DNA from: Paenibacillus faecalis
GTDB lineage: Bacteria > Bacillota > Bacilli > Paenibacillales > Paenibacillaceae
DNA length: 64,000 bases
Direction of reading: 5' to 3'
Assembly (NCBI RefSeq): GCF_900289175.1
Contig: NZ_LT985747.1
Location: 2,259,912 to 2,323,911, forward strand
Part shown: piece by piece, positions 46,245-55,559 of the stretch
Position numbering within the stretch: position 1 is the stretch's first letter
Layout: every line of letters starts with the position of its first letter
Program-made: the position numbers and the translations under genes
The notes under the pieces: model-generated
What the model saw: the letters and a program-made list of their open reading frames with translations, nothing else
The model's database searches: none
What the model was told of the DNA's origin: nothing

Positions 46245-46667
46245 CTAATATACATTCGGACAATCTTCGAAAGTAGGGCTGAAGAAACAGTGTGCCTTAT
46301 AGCGCCCGGTATTTTGCTGATCATACCAGGTCGGTGGACATTCTTCTACCGGTCTGAAAAACCATAAAGCATTCGTTGCAGGCCAGATCCGTTCCCCGTT
46401 AATGGCCCTTTGGGCCAGCCTTCTTTCACTATCCCGAGCCCTCTGGTAAAAATAACTCTTCTGCGTCGCTTCAAAGCCGCCCGGGCTTTGGAACACCATG
46501 TCACTCATCGTCCGAATCCCAATGAAGTCCAAACAGTTTGCCAGAATCCGGTTTACTCCTACATTCCCGACCATGAGCATTCCCTGATCCCCTTCACTTT
46601 CCGCCTCGGCACGAATGAGTCTTGCCAATAAATCGACATCTGATGAAGTCGCCTTAATTACGGCCAC
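46245..46667 (-). CDS. cwlJ: Spore cortex-lytic enzyme CwlJ
   Basis: 140 aa SleB-type hydrolase: ATSSDVDLLARLIRAEAESEG with the catalytic Glu, GMLMVGNVGVNR, YFYQRARDSERRLAQRAING and CFFSPTFEDCPNVY. It lyses the cortex during germination. GTG at 46667 matches the length of known CwlJ and has GGAGGAGG just before it; the frame continues upstream to 46706 with an unlikely extra 13 residues. Co-transcribed with gerQ. Confidence 0.95.
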   Translation of the reverse strand: MAVIKATSSDVDLLARLIRAEAESEGDQGMLMVGNVGVNRILANCLDFIGIRTMSDMVFQSPGGFEATQKSYFYQRARDSERRLAQRAINGERIWPATNALWFFRPVEECPPTWYDQQNTGRYKAHCFFSPTFEDCPNVY

Positions 46668-46756
46668 AGTCCTCCTCCTCACTTCCTTGTTTTCACTTTG
46701 TATCATATGTGCATTCGCCTATTGTGGTGACAACACATTTAGAAGGTTTTGCTTAA

Positions 46757-46810
46757 ATTACATTCAGCTTACATAACACTTCATCAGAATTAATATCCCG
46801 GCTCTATACT
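46757..46810 (+). promoter_or_regulatory. Pho-box-like repeats and -10 upstream of the G3P importer
   Basis: ATTACA, CTTACA and CTTCAT start at 46757, 46768 and 46779, an exact 11-base period. TATACT (46805-46810) lies 20 bases further. Similar to PhoP sites but with fewer consensus bases than the phosphatase box. Confidence 0.5.
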
Positions 46811-46853
46811 CATTGGTAAAGCCAAACATATGAAAGTGAGGTAAGTCAAATCC

Positions 46854-47831
46854 ATGGACAAACAATATACGCTCACTCCTCCGAGAAACTCTTTGGCATC
46901 CTCCACAGCTATGGAGAAGGAACTGGGCGTTAGGGTAAAGCGTACATCGCTCAAAAAGATCCGCCGTAAAGAAATGTTGCTGGCATATGTGTTGCTTGCA
47001 CCATCTGTCCTGCTGTTTTGTATCTTTTTGTTCTATCCCTTACTAAAATCAGTCTACCTTAGCCTGTTTCTTACCGATCCTCAAGGGCAGGTCGCTGAAT
47101 TCGTCGGACTGGACAACTTCAAACAGACATTATCATCCGATATGTTCTACAAAAGCTTTGCCAATACACTTCTATTTATCGTATTGACCGTACCTACCGG
47201 AATCGCTGCCGCTCTTCTCCTTGCAGCCCTAACTCACAATAAACTAAAAGGCATGAAAATGTTCCGGTTCATCTTCTCCCTGCCGATGGCTGTATCTGTC
47301 GGTACCGGTTCAATGATCTGGATGATTCTATATCATCCGACCCTCGGAGTTCTGAATTATTTCCTGCAGCTCATCGGAAGCGAACCGATTCAATGGTTGA
47401 CCGATCCAAAATGGGCAATGCTATCGATCGCTATTATGACCGTTTGGTTGAATCTTGGCTTCAACTATATTTTGATGCTGGGTGGAATGCAGGGCGTCCC
47501 GGACGATATTTATGACAGTTCCAAAATAGATGGCTCGGGTCCGCTGCGAACATTTTTCAAGATTACACTGCCCCTCATCTCCCCTACACTGTTCTTTACG
47601 CTGGTCGTATCTATTATTGGTTCGTTTCAGGCCTTTGGACAGATTAACATTCTGACAAAGGGCGGCCCGATGAACAGCACCAATGTACTGGTGTACAACA
47701 TCTATCAGGATGCATTTATTAACTTCCGGTTCGGGATTGGAAGTGCTCAAGCGCTGATCCTGTTTGCGATTATCCTGCTCCTGACTTTCGTCCAGTTCAA
47801 ATTCGTTGAAAAGAAGGTGCATTACCAATGA
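46854..47831 (+). CDS. ugpA: ABC importer permease (UgpA-like)
   Basis: 325 aa with six membrane segments after a charged N-terminus of about 50 residues. The EAA loop (about YDSSKIDGSGPLRTFFKITLPLISP) is clear, so it is a MalF-type permease. It overlaps the next permease by four bases. The substrate is inferred from the binding protein downstream. Confidence 0.85.
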   Translation: MDKQYTLTPPRNSLASSTAMEKELGVRVKRTSLKKIRRKEMLLAYVLLAPSVLLFCIFLFYPLLKSVYLSLFLTDPQGQVAEFVGLDNFKQTLSSDMFYKSFANTLLFIVLTVPTGIAAALLLAALTHNKLKGMKMFRFIFSLPMAVSVGTGSMIWMILYHPTLGVLNYFLQLIGSEPIQWLTDPKWAMLSIAIMTVWLNLGFNYILMLGGMQGVPDDIYDSSKIDGSGPLRTFFKITLPLISPTLFFTLVVSIIGSFQAFGQINILTKGGPMNSTNVLVYNIYQDAFINFRFGIGSAQALILFAIILLLTFVQFKFVEKKVHYQ

Positions 47832-48652
47832 GCATGCGTCTTATGCCAAAAAGCTTGATCTATCTGGTCCTTCTGCTCTGCGCGTTTGTCGTTGCGTTTC
47901 CACTGCTCTATACTCTGTCAACCTCCATGATGAGTGAAGCGGAATCAGCAGTGTATCCGCCGCCTTTACTGCCGGATGCGTTGAATATATCCAATTTCAT
48001 CAAGGTGGCACATACGATTCCGGTTTTGCGGTTTATTGGAAACAGCTTGATCGTATCCTGTGCGATTATGGCGGGACAGATCATCACGGCGAGTCTTGCG
48101 GCATACGCGTTTGCATTTCTCAAGTTCCCAGGAAAAACACTGTTATTCAGCCTGTTTCTTGCCACGATGATGGTTCCTTGGGAAGTTATTATGATTCCGA
48201 ATTATCTTACGGTGAAAAATTTGAATTGGCTGGATACTTACCAAGGGCTAATCGTTCCCTTTCTCGCTTCTGCATTCGGAACTTTTTTGCTGAGACAGTA
48301 TTTTTTGCAACTGCCTAAAGAACTGTTTGAAGCGGCAAAAGTAGACGGCTGCGGACATATGCGCATGTTCTTCAAGCTGGTTACGCCATTATCCATGCCC
48401 GCGATCACCACGCTTGGTGTCTACTCCTTCCTAAACAACTGGAACATGTATCTATGGCCGCTGCTAACAACCAACCGTGAAGAAATGCGAACGGTTCAGA
48501 TCGGTGTATCCATGCTTCAATTCGAGGAAATGAACTCGTGGAACCTGATTCTTGCCGGGGTTCTTACATTGCTGCTTCCTTCCCTTCTGCTGCTTGCCTT
48601 AGGGCTTAAACCGCTCGTTCGCGGAATTACGGCAGGAGCACTGAAAGGGTAA
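47828..48652 (+). CDS. ugpE: ABC importer permease (UgpE-like)
   Basis: 274 aa MalG-type permease with six membrane segments and the EAA loop KELFEAAKVDGCGHMRMFFK. Start overlaps the UgpA-like stop (ATGA-type), so translation is coupled. The ATPase (UgpC/MsmK-type) is not in the window and may be shared, as is usual in Bacillota. Confidence 0.88.
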   Translation: MSMRLMPKSLIYLVLLLCAFVVAFPLLYTLSTSMMSEAESAVYPPPLLPDALNISNFIKVAHTIPVLRFIGNSLIVSCAIMAGQIITASLAAYAFAFLKFPGKTLLFSLFLATMMVPWEVIMIPNYLTVKNLNWLDTYQGLIVPFLASAFGTFLLRQYFLQLPKELFEAAKVDGCGHMRMFFKLVTPLSMPAITTLGVYSFLNNWNMYLWPLLTTNREEMRTVQIGVSMLQFEEMNSWNLILAGVLTLLLPSLLLLALGLKPLVRGITAGALKG

Positions 48653-48754
48653 ATCGCTGGTTCAATGGTGAGACGATCAGTTTTGCGTGGCTTAACTCTG
48701 GGCTGTGCAATGTTGATATACACTAATATTTTCATAAGGGAGAGATAATCGATC

Positions 48755-50119
48755 ATGAAACGTTTTGGAAAAAAGACCTTCACTCTTGCATTGCTGGCTT
48801 GCCTGATGATCGTAAGCACGGCATGCGGAAACAGCAGTTCACCGAAATCCTCGGAAACAGCTGATACCGCTAGCGGAGATGCCAACGAACCGGTTAAAGT
48901 GGTATGGTGGCATTCCATGAGCGGGGATGTCGGGAAAGTAGTGGACAAACTGATCTCAGACTTTAATGCTGCAAATCCCGACATTCAGGTTGAGGGCGTG
49001 TATCAGGGAACATACGATGAGAGCTTAAACAAGCTGAAAGCTTCTCTTGGCTCGGACAACAGCCCGACCATGATTCAGGTGTATGAAATCGGCAGCCGGT
49101 TCATGATGGATTCGAAAGCCATCAAGCCTGTTCAAGACTTTATCGATGCGGAGCAATATGACATTTCCAGTCTGGAGCCGAATATTAAAAATTACTACAC
49201 GTTCGATGACAAACTGTATTCCATGCCGTTCAATTCCTCCAATCCGATTTTGTATTACAATAAAGACGCTTTTGAAGCAGCCGGACTGGACCCGGAAAAT
49301 CCTCCAAAAACATACGAGGAAGTAGCTGAGGCCGCCAAGCAGTTGACCAAAGATGGAATGACCGGAGCCTCCTTCGCGATCTACGGATGGTTTATGGAAC
49401 AATTTTTCGCCAACCAGGGCGCTGAACTGCTGAACAACGGAAACGGACGTCATTCGCTTGCAACAGCCTCACAAGTAAACAGCAAAGCCGGTGTGGAAAC
49501 GCTCGAATGGTGGAAAGGAATGCTTGACGATAAATCCCTTCTGAACCTTGGACGTAAAACCGATGACACGAAAAAAGCATTTGCCGCCGGACAAGTTGCC
49601 ATGATGCTGGACTCCACCGCTTCCCTGCGCGGCATCGTCAGCGCTTCTGAAGGCAAATTCGAAGTTGGAACGGCCTTTTTGCCTAAACCTTCAAACGCCG
49701 GAAAAGGCGGTGTCGTCATCGGGGGAGCAAGCTTGTGGCTGCTTGACAACAAGCCCGAAGCCGAACAAAAAGCGGCTTGGGAGTTTATGAAGTACCTTGC
49801 CGACCCAAAAACCCAAGCTTACTGGCATGTGAATACAGGATATTTTCCGGTAACGACCAAAGCATACGACGAACCTGTTGTGAAGGAGAATCTGGAGAAG
49901 TATTCTCAGTTTCAAACCGCAATTGACCAGCTACATCAGACAGAGCCAAATTTGGCAACGCAAGGGGCTGTAATGGGTGTATTCCCTGAGGCTAGACAAA
50001 TTACAGAAACAGCCATTGAGGAAGTGTTGAACGGTCAGAAATCGCCGCAGGAAGCATTGGATAAAGCCGCGGAGGAAATCACCTCCAAAATCGAAATGTA
50101 CAATAAAACCGTGAAATAA
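48755..50119 (+). CDS. ugpB: ABC importer substrate-binding lipoprotein (UgpB-like)
   Basis: 454 aa. Lipoprotein signal with the lipobox at STACG. The body strongly recalls UgpB: VVWWHSMSGDVGKVVDKL, QVYEIGSRFMM, SKAIKPVQ and YSMPFNSSNPILYYNKDAFEAAGLDP with the conserved NSS. It would bind sn-glycerol-3-phosphate or glycerophosphodiesters, a source of phosphate that fits the Pho-box-like site and the nearby phosphatase. Another sugar is possible. Confidence 0.85.
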   Translation: MKRFGKKTFTLALLACLMIVSTACGNSSSPKSSETADTASGDANEPVKVVWWHSMSGDVGKVVDKLISDFNAANPDIQVEGVYQGTYDESLNKLKASLGSDNSPTMIQVYEIGSRFMMDSKAIKPVQDFIDAEQYDISSLEPNIKNYYTFDDKLYSMPFNSSNPILYYNKDAFEAAGLDPENPPKTYEEVAEAAKQLTKDGMTGASFAIYGWFMEQFFANQGAELLNNGNGRHSLATASQVNSKAGVETLEWWKGMLDDKSLLNLGRKTDDTKKAFAAGQVAMMLDSTASLRGIVSASEGKFEVGTAFLPKPSNAGKGGVVIGGASLWLLDNKPEAEQKAAWEFMKYLADPKTQAYWHVNTGYFPVTTKAYDEPVVKENLEKYSQFQTAIDQLHQTEPNLATQGAVMGVFPEARQITETAIEEVLNGQKSPQEALDKAAEEITSKIEMYNKTVK

Positions 50120-50134
50120 CTTGTTTTTAGTGAC

Positions 50135-50173
50135 AAGGGAGACCCTGCCGAATGTAAGCGGGTCTCCCTTTCA
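50135..50173 (+). terminator. Terminator of the UgpAEB-like operon
   Basis: Perfect stem AAGGGAGACCC / GGGTCTCCCTT with a 13-base loop and TTTC after. Confidence 0.9.
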
Positions 50174-50261
50174 TTTAGTTAATTATATTAATTATTTATA
50201 GGATTAATTTATTGCTTCGTAATATCATTTTGCGTATCATTCGCCATCAATAATCCAATTT

Positions 50262-50672
50262 TCAGATACCTATTTTCTGTGCAGACTCCCGCTGATATTT
50301 TGGAAAGCGCTCGAATTTGTAATATCGTGTTCCCTGAAAAGTCAATTTCCCCTTATCTCCTTCAGCACAGACGCCGAACTCTTCCCCGCTGACTAAAAAC
50401 TCCATCCGGTCCCCGCTCTCTACCTCAAAGGTCAAATAATAAGAAGTCTTGGAGCGGCTGGACAGACCATCATCTGAATGACGGCTATGTGTAACCTCGC
50501 TTCGCTTGCTGACGATTCGCGAATCCACGGTTAGTAGCGGCTGCTTGTTATTTCGGTTCCATTGCATAATGCCCTTGCCTGCTGTAAGCAATATGATTCC
50601 AAGCATAACCACAAAAAACACAGGCATAACACTGCCGAAAAAATCGAACATCCAATATGATTCCGATCCCAT
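50262..50672 (-). CDS. DUF2500-like membrane protein
   Basis: 136 aa with one N-terminal membrane segment (about 12-33), then a domain with TVDSRIVSKRSEVTHS and YYLTFEVESGDRMEFLVSGEEFG, characteristic of DUF2500. Function unknown. The ATG at 50672 and a GTG three codons before both have acceptable AAGGTG-type sites. Confidence 0.8.
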   Translation of the reverse strand: MGSESYWMFDFFGSVMPVFFVVMLGIILLTAGKGIMQWNRNNKQPLLTVDSRIVSKRSEVTHSRHSDDGLSSRSKTSYYLTFEVESGDRMEFLVSGEEFGVCAEGDKGKLTFQGTRYYKFERFPKYQRESAQKIGI

Positions 50673-50899
50673 ACAGCTCACCCTTTCACCTTAAAGCATC
50701 TTTCCGTCTAAATCCTTTGTCCTTGTTAGATCATATGCGGGAGATCAGACAACTTTAACCCCGTTTTCAGAAAAAATAACTCGTATGCTGTTGGACAAGA
50801 GGGGAAACAAAACAAAAAGCCGATGCTTGTATTTCTACAAAACATCAGCTTTAGGTGAAATGTCTATTCTTTTTCTTCGATATTCGGTTAAACAGCAAC

Positions 50900-51088
50900 T
50901 TACTCATGAACCATTTGCAGAAAAGCTTTAGTTTCACGCTGTCCTTCATCTTCATCTTCAATCGGAAGCAGTCCCATATCTGCCCAGCAAGCTTTGCATT
51001 GTTCTTCAGTTTGACACAGATGGGCATCATTACAGTTATAACATAAGCGGAGCAAGTTAGCCGTCATCATATCTGTTTCCATTTTCAT
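50900..51088 (-). CDS. Small Cys-rich protein, 62 aa
   Basis: Contains CYNC, two further Cys and CKAC within 25 residues (LCYNCNDAHLC, EEQCKACWAD), a likely zinc-binding knuckle. No family recognised. The ATG at 51088 has AGGAG eight bases upstream. Monocistronic. Confidence 0.7.
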   Translation of the reverse strand: MKMETDMMTANLLRLCYNCNDAHLCQTEEQCKACWADMGLLPIEDEDEGQRETKAFLQMVHE

Positions 51089-51286
51089 CTCAATCACTCC
51101 TATTTGTTATTTCCTCTTCTTTACACTTTCATATTAACATGATTCAACACCTTATATTGTGATTATTTTCACAAATGATTGAACATTTTAAAAATTTGAA
51201 CATTTAAACTTAAATGCTTTGCAGATAAACAAAGACTTTGCCAACTGCTGATCATACTTGCAGCGACAAAGTCTCATGCCACGATA

Positions 51287-52576
51287 TTATCTAATTCTCC
51301 AGGTTGCCCCGCCATCCATGCTGAGAAGAAGCCGGGAGCGCTTCTCATCCACGGTTTCAACAAGCATCCATCCGACATCAGAAGAAGCAAACTCCATTTT
51401 AGAGATGATCGGATATTCTGCGAGATGTTTGGCCAGTTCCGGGTCCCTTGGATATGGAGTCCACGTCTCCCCCATGTCCTTTGAACGATAAACGATACCA
51501 TTGATGACACTCCAGCCTTCATGTTGACGTCTAAAGACCGGACTTATAGTACCCTGCATGCTTTTCGGATTCAACGGAAAAGAAACAAATTCCCAAGACA
51601 AGCCGCTATCCGTTGAGAAATATCCTCCGAATTCAGGATCGCCATCGTTCAAGCAGGTTATAGAAACCCAAACATCATTCGCGCTGCCAAGAAATTGAGG
51701 AACTCCGGGTATGTAGGATTCGCACAATTTCGATTGATCATCCTGAAAAATATCCTTTGAAGCACTCCAGCTTAAACCGCCATCTCTCGATATATACAGC
51801 TTGGAGCCCTTGGTTTCTTTTACGGTAGCAAATCCGGTATAAGAATTGGCGAATGTCATCTCTCTGATCAACCCCGTTCGAGGTATAACCGTGCCAGGTT
51901 CGCTTATAGCAGCATAGTTTGAGTTTTCCATCACACGGGTCCAGTGCTCGCCCTGATCATTTGTTCGGAACAAATTTTTTTCCTCCCAGCTGGAAGTAGC
52001 TTCCGCCGAAGCCATTACCCAGCCATTCATGGAAGAAGTAAAGGATAGGCCAGTTATTTCTTCCGCATCAGGCAAAGAAGATAATTTCCACTCTTTTCCC
52101 CCGTCACTGGTATTCATAAGCATGGTTCCCTCGCTGCCTCCGTTACGGACAATCCAGCCATGATCTTTATCCGTAAACACAATATCATGGCCATATACAA
52201 GTTTATCCTTGAATTGAATATTAGATGAAGGTGAAATATCAACCCAGGTCTCTCCAAAATCTTCGGTAAGGTATAGTCGCAAAGCGCCCTTCGTAACCCC
52301 CCATGCGATTCCTTCGGATTCGCTAAGCATGTGAAAATCGGTCAGTCTTGTCTGTATTTGATATTTACTTTTTTCCTCAGGTGCTTTATCAGCTGTTTCG
52401 GGTGTAACGACTGTTAAAGTTTGACCATCTTCGACCGACTCAGTTTCTTGCTCATTGGCGGTAGGATCTTGTTGAGAAGTTGTGTTCGTAGTTGTTGATG
52501 TACAAGCTGTCAGCAAAAAAATAAATGTAACTAGCAATATTATGCTTCGACAGTACGAATGATTGCGTAATATCAA
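51287..52576 (-). CDS. Lipoprotein with beta-propeller (YCF48/BNR-like) repeats
   Basis: 429 aa. Lipoprotein signal ending LLTAC, Thr/Gln/Glu-rich linker (26-70), then repeated BNR-type blocks: YLTEDFGETWVDI, NTSDGGKEWKL, RTNDQGEHWTRV, ISRDGGLSWSA, STDSGLSWEFV, RSKDMGETWTP and SMDGGATWRI. About seven copies, so a full propeller at the cell surface; ligand unknown. Confidence 0.85.
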   Translation of the reverse strand: MILRNHSYCRSIILLVTFIFLLTACTSTTTNTTSQQDPTANEQETESVEDGQTLTVVTPETADKAPEEKSKYQIQTRLTDFHMLSESEGIAWGVTKGALRLYLTEDFGETWVDISPSSNIQFKDKLVYGHDIVFTDKDHGWIVRNGGSEGTMLMNTSDGGKEWKLSSLPDAEEITGLSFTSSMNGWVMASAEATSSWEEKNLFRTNDQGEHWTRVMENSNYAAISEPGTVIPRTGLIREMTFANSYTGFATVKETKGSKLYISRDGGLSWSASKDIFQDDQSKLCESYIPGVPQFLGSANDVWVSITCLNDGDPEFGGYFSTDSGLSWEFVSFPLNPKSMQGTISPVFRRQHEGWSVINGIVYRSKDMGETWTPYPRDPELAKHLAEYPIISKMEFASSDVGWMLVETVDEKRSRLLLSMDGGATWRIR

Positions 52577-52756
52577 GCAGCTTCCTCCTTCGTATCGCCC
52601 AGTTGTGTTTCATGTCGCTTTTTCGGTCAATTATATCATAATCCCCATATGAAAACAGGAAGCTTCTTTTTCTTCATGTATAAGGAACCCCCTTCCATGG
52701 AAAACTTCACATGTAACATAAAGAGCTAAGCTTTAATGAAAAAAGGAGGTGAGATC

Positions 52757-52984
52757 ATGCCAAAGCCGGATAACCGTGAAAATAATGTCGATCGTCTGCA
52801 GGATGCAGTTCAGGACACTATCGAGAATTTTCGGGAAGCCAAGGATTATCTGAACGAGTTTGGTGATGAAATTTCTGAATCGGAGAAAGAACAGATTCTG
52901 GAAAAAAATGAGCGGCGCAAGAGAAGCATTTCTGGATTTCGTGAAGAGATCAAAGACGAGGCGCAGCATCAACGTGAACAATAA
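52757..52984 (+). CDS. tlp: Small acid-soluble spore protein Tlp
   Basis: 75 aa, charged and helical, matching Tlp: MPKPDNRENNVDRLQ, then TIENFREAKDYLNEF and ERRKRSISGFREEIKDEA. Made in the forespore. The ATG at 52757 has AAAGGAGGTGAGATC upstream. A sigma-G promoter is expected in the 180-base gap, but I cannot mark it with confidence. Confidence 0.95.
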   Translation: MPKPDNRENNVDRLQDAVQDTIENFREAKDYLNEFGDEISESEKEQILEKNERRKRSISGFREEIKDEAQHQREQ

Positions 52985-53010
52985 TAAATGTCCCCTGCTT
53001 GATCCATATA

Positions 53011-53042
53011 AAAAACAGGAGGCTCAAGTGAGCTTCCTGTTT
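53011..53042 (+). terminator. Terminator of tlp
   Basis: Stem AAACAGGA / TCCTGTTT with inner GGCTCA / TGAGC pairing. Confidence 0.8.
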
Positions 53043-53255
53043 AAAATGCAGCTTCATTAGCTTCGAACTTGTACATATCATGTAAATATGTTGACACATT
53101 TTCAGAGGCTGATTGTGATCAAACGGGTTGCATTATAACATTTTTCGATTCATGTCAAGAATACCTATTTTTTTGCTTTCCCCCTATAATGGGTAATTAT
53201 ATATCATGCGTTTATTTCCAGCGTATGCAAATCATGAGTAGAAGGGGATGATTGT

Positions 53256-54185
53256 ATGAATTCGACAATATATCGACCAAGCCGCGCCGTTATCATCGGG
53301 ACAGGCGCGGTTGGTACAACAACCGCCTACACCCTGCTGCTCCGCAAACGAGTAGCAGAGATCGTACTAATTGATATCAATCACGATAAAGCGGTAGGTG
53401 AAGCGCTGGATATGAATCACGGGCTTCCTTTTGTAGGAGGCGTGAAGGTTTGGGCTGGAGATTACCCGGATTGTGAAGGCGCCGATATCATCATCGTAAC
53501 AGCAGGGGCATCTCAAAAACCGGGAGAAACCCGAATCGATCTTTTAAAGAAAAACGCTGCGGTTTTCAAAGAAATCGTACAAAAGATTACGAAGTACAAT
53601 AAAAACGGTATTCTGCTGATTGCCACCAATCCGGTTGATATACTATCGTACGTTACACTTAAGGAGAGCGGTTTCCCGGCGAATCGCGTTATAGGTTCTG
53701 GCACACTGCTGGACAGTGCGCGCTACCGCTATCTTCTCGGCAAGCATAAGCATATTGATCCACGGAGTATACACGCTCATATCATTGGCGAACACGGTGA
53801 TTCTGAAGTGCCGGTATGGAGTCTCGCCAATGTGGCAGGCATTAATCTGGAAGTCGATGAAGAGGACAAGCAGCAGATTTTTGAAAGCACTAAAAACGCT
53901 GCTTACGAGATTATCAACGCTAAAGGAGCTACTTTCTATGCGATCGCCCTTGCACTTGATCGAATTGTAACAGCCATTTTACAAAACGAAAGTGCTGTGC
54001 TTAATGTCTCTACCTTACTTCAGAACTACAACGGCGTCTCCGATGTATATCTGGGTGTGCCTTGCGTTGTAGACCGGACTGGTATACGAGAAGTGCTCGA
54101 CCTGCCTCTGAATGAGGAGGAAACGGTTATGTTCCATAAATCAGCAGAAAAATTGAAATCCGAAATCGCGAACATCGGCTTTTAA
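53256..54185 (+). CDS. ldh: L-lactate dehydrogenase
   Basis: 309 aa. NAD motif GTGAVGTTTA, substrate loop GASQKPGETRIDLL (with Gln for lactate), TNPVDILSYV, the catalytic His in GEHGDSEVPVW, and an allosteric LDH length. Interconverts pyruvate and lactate. An AAGGGGATGATTGT sequence precedes the ATG. Monocistronic; no clear Rex site. Confidence 0.96.
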   Translation: MNSTIYRPSRAVIIGTGAVGTTTAYTLLLRKRVAEIVLIDINHDKAVGEALDMNHGLPFVGGVKVWAGDYPDCEGADIIIVTAGASQKPGETRIDLLKKNAAVFKEIVQKITKYNKNGILLIATNPVDILSYVTLKESGFPANRVIGSGTLLDSARYRYLLGKHKHIDPRSIHAHIIGEHGDSEVPVWSLANVAGINLEVDEEDKQQIFESTKNAAYEIINAKGATFYAIALALDRIVTAILQNESAVLNVSTLLQNYNGVSDVYLGVPCVVDRTGIREVLDLPLNEEETVMFHKSAEKLKSEIANIGF

Positions 54186-54195
54186 AGCGTAAAGA

Positions 54196-54237
54196 ACGTC
54201 CCGCCAGATTTGAGTTCTGGCGGGACGTCCAATTTTT
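54196..54237 (+). terminator. Terminator of ldh
   Basis: Perfect stem ACGTCCCGCCAGA / TCTGGCGGGACGT with seven-base loop, then CCAATTTTT. Confidence 0.92.
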
Positions 54238-54304
54238 CTGCAAGTAGACCACTCTTATTTGTCCGTAATCGTTTCGTCTTTTTCGCTTGTTCGTCTATTC
54301 CTGG

Positions 54305-55411
54305 CTAATCCTGTTCATCCGAAAGATACGGGATGTCTGCCATATATTCTTCTTTGTTGATAAGCTTTTCTGCTACATCCTGGAATGATTCCGGCTGAAG
54401 CAGTTCAATTGGAGAAACACCCTTATCAAAGATGAAATGGTCTCCTTCAATGACAACGGCATATCGACCGTTTAGCTTTGCAATATGAATGCTCTCTCCG
54501 AAATCAGCAAGCAATCCTTTAATATGAACATCACCAATTTTGAACTTCAGCTCAATTTCCGGCTTGATCTCTACGATCCGGCTTGCAGCCTCTACTACTT
54601 CTGCCGGCTCCCATTTTTCCTGAATGTTTCGTTTTTCACTGGCCGCCCATAATTCCAGTTCTTTCTCTTCCTGCTGACGCTCTTCATTCGTTTCATCAGG
54701 CCATTTGCTTTCAACATACGTTTGAACATACTCCATCATTTGATCATTCACAATTTCCGGAATGGATTGTTCATAAGAAACAAACTTCAAAAAATCCTCG
54801 AAATAACGGGCATGAGAAGATTGGTGAATTTTTAGCTCCCATTCATCCATCATTCCTTCTTCAAGCATATGGGGATATAGTATCGATTTGATGTTCCGTG
54901 CACTGATTGCCATTTCAACTTCGCTGATTAAACTTTTTTCATCCGAAATTCGGACAATTTTCTGTTCAAAATCGCATTTCATCACAAATATGAACGGCTC
55001 ATCGGAATGAGTAGACAGGACCGCTTGAGATATAATGAGCGCCCCTCCCCGTACCGAGCTAGTATCGAGGTAGCTACGAACCAGATCATCACAAGCGTTC
55101 TTGAAAGACTCTTTATCATCCGCTCCCCGCAGCCGGGCAAACATATTAAAGTTCGGGTTACTGTCCAGCTCATACCCAGGCTCTACGATAAAACGTCCGA
55201 TTTTCGTCGGCGCCTGTTCCTTGTTTGGATTTTTCTCTACTTTCCTTTTGCTGATTCGTGTAAACTCCCCGTCCAAAAATTTTTTGATCTCACTATCTTC
55301 ATATTCATAATCATCAAGCGTTTGGTAGTGCTGATATGATTTATGAAGCTGACTTTCCTTCCCTTCTACTCGAATAACAAAGAAGGATAAAAATTGAACA
55401 TTAAATTTCAT
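54305..55411 (-). CDS. DUF3900-like protein, 368 aa
   Basis: Cytoplasmic protein beginning MKFNVQFLSFFVIRVEGKES and HYQTLDDYEYEDSEIKKFLDGEF, which resembles DUF3900 proteins of Bacillus and Paenibacillus. The C-terminal part (about 290-345) is a small beta domain. Function unknown; the resemblance to nucleoid-associated NdpA-like proteins is only general. Confidence 0.7.
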   Translation of the reverse strand: MKFNVQFLSFFVIRVEGKESQLHKSYQHYQTLDDYEYEDSEIKKFLDGEFTRISKRKVEKNPNKEQAPTKIGRFIVEPGYELDSNPNFNMFARLRGADDKESFKNACDDLVRSYLDTSSVRGGALIISQAVLSTHSDEPFIFVMKCDFEQKIVRISDEKSLISEVEMAISARNIKSILYPHMLEEGMMDEWELKIHQSSHARYFEDFLKFVSYEQSIPEIVNDQMMEYVQTYVESKWPDETNEERQQEEKELELWAASEKRNIQEKWEPAEVVEAASRIVEIKPEIELKFKIGDVHIKGLLADFGESIHIAKLNGRYAVVIEGDHFIFDKGVSPIELLQPESFQDVAEKLINKEEYMADIPYLSDEQD

Positions 55412-55520
55412 GAGTAACTCCTTTATGATGACAATATGTATTTAATGATGTTAATTATTAATAAGTTAAAATGTTTCTCGCGGCGCTCTCCGTATGATTG
55501 GAAGAGGATTACAAAGTTAT

Positions 55521-55548
55521 AGTTTACATAATATTTAATATGTAACTT
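55521..55548 (-). repeat. dif-like site, copy 1
   Basis: On the minus strand the right arm TTATGTAAACT is identical to the XerD arm of Bacillus dif, with a degenerate left arm. Lies just past the stop of the recombinase gene. Confidence 0.5.
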
Positions 55549-55559
55549 AATAATCTTGT

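Noticed and set aside
53085..53130. Possible Rex site upstream of ldh (TTGTGATCAAAC)
   Set aside because: Only one half of the TTGTGA...TCACAA pattern is present.
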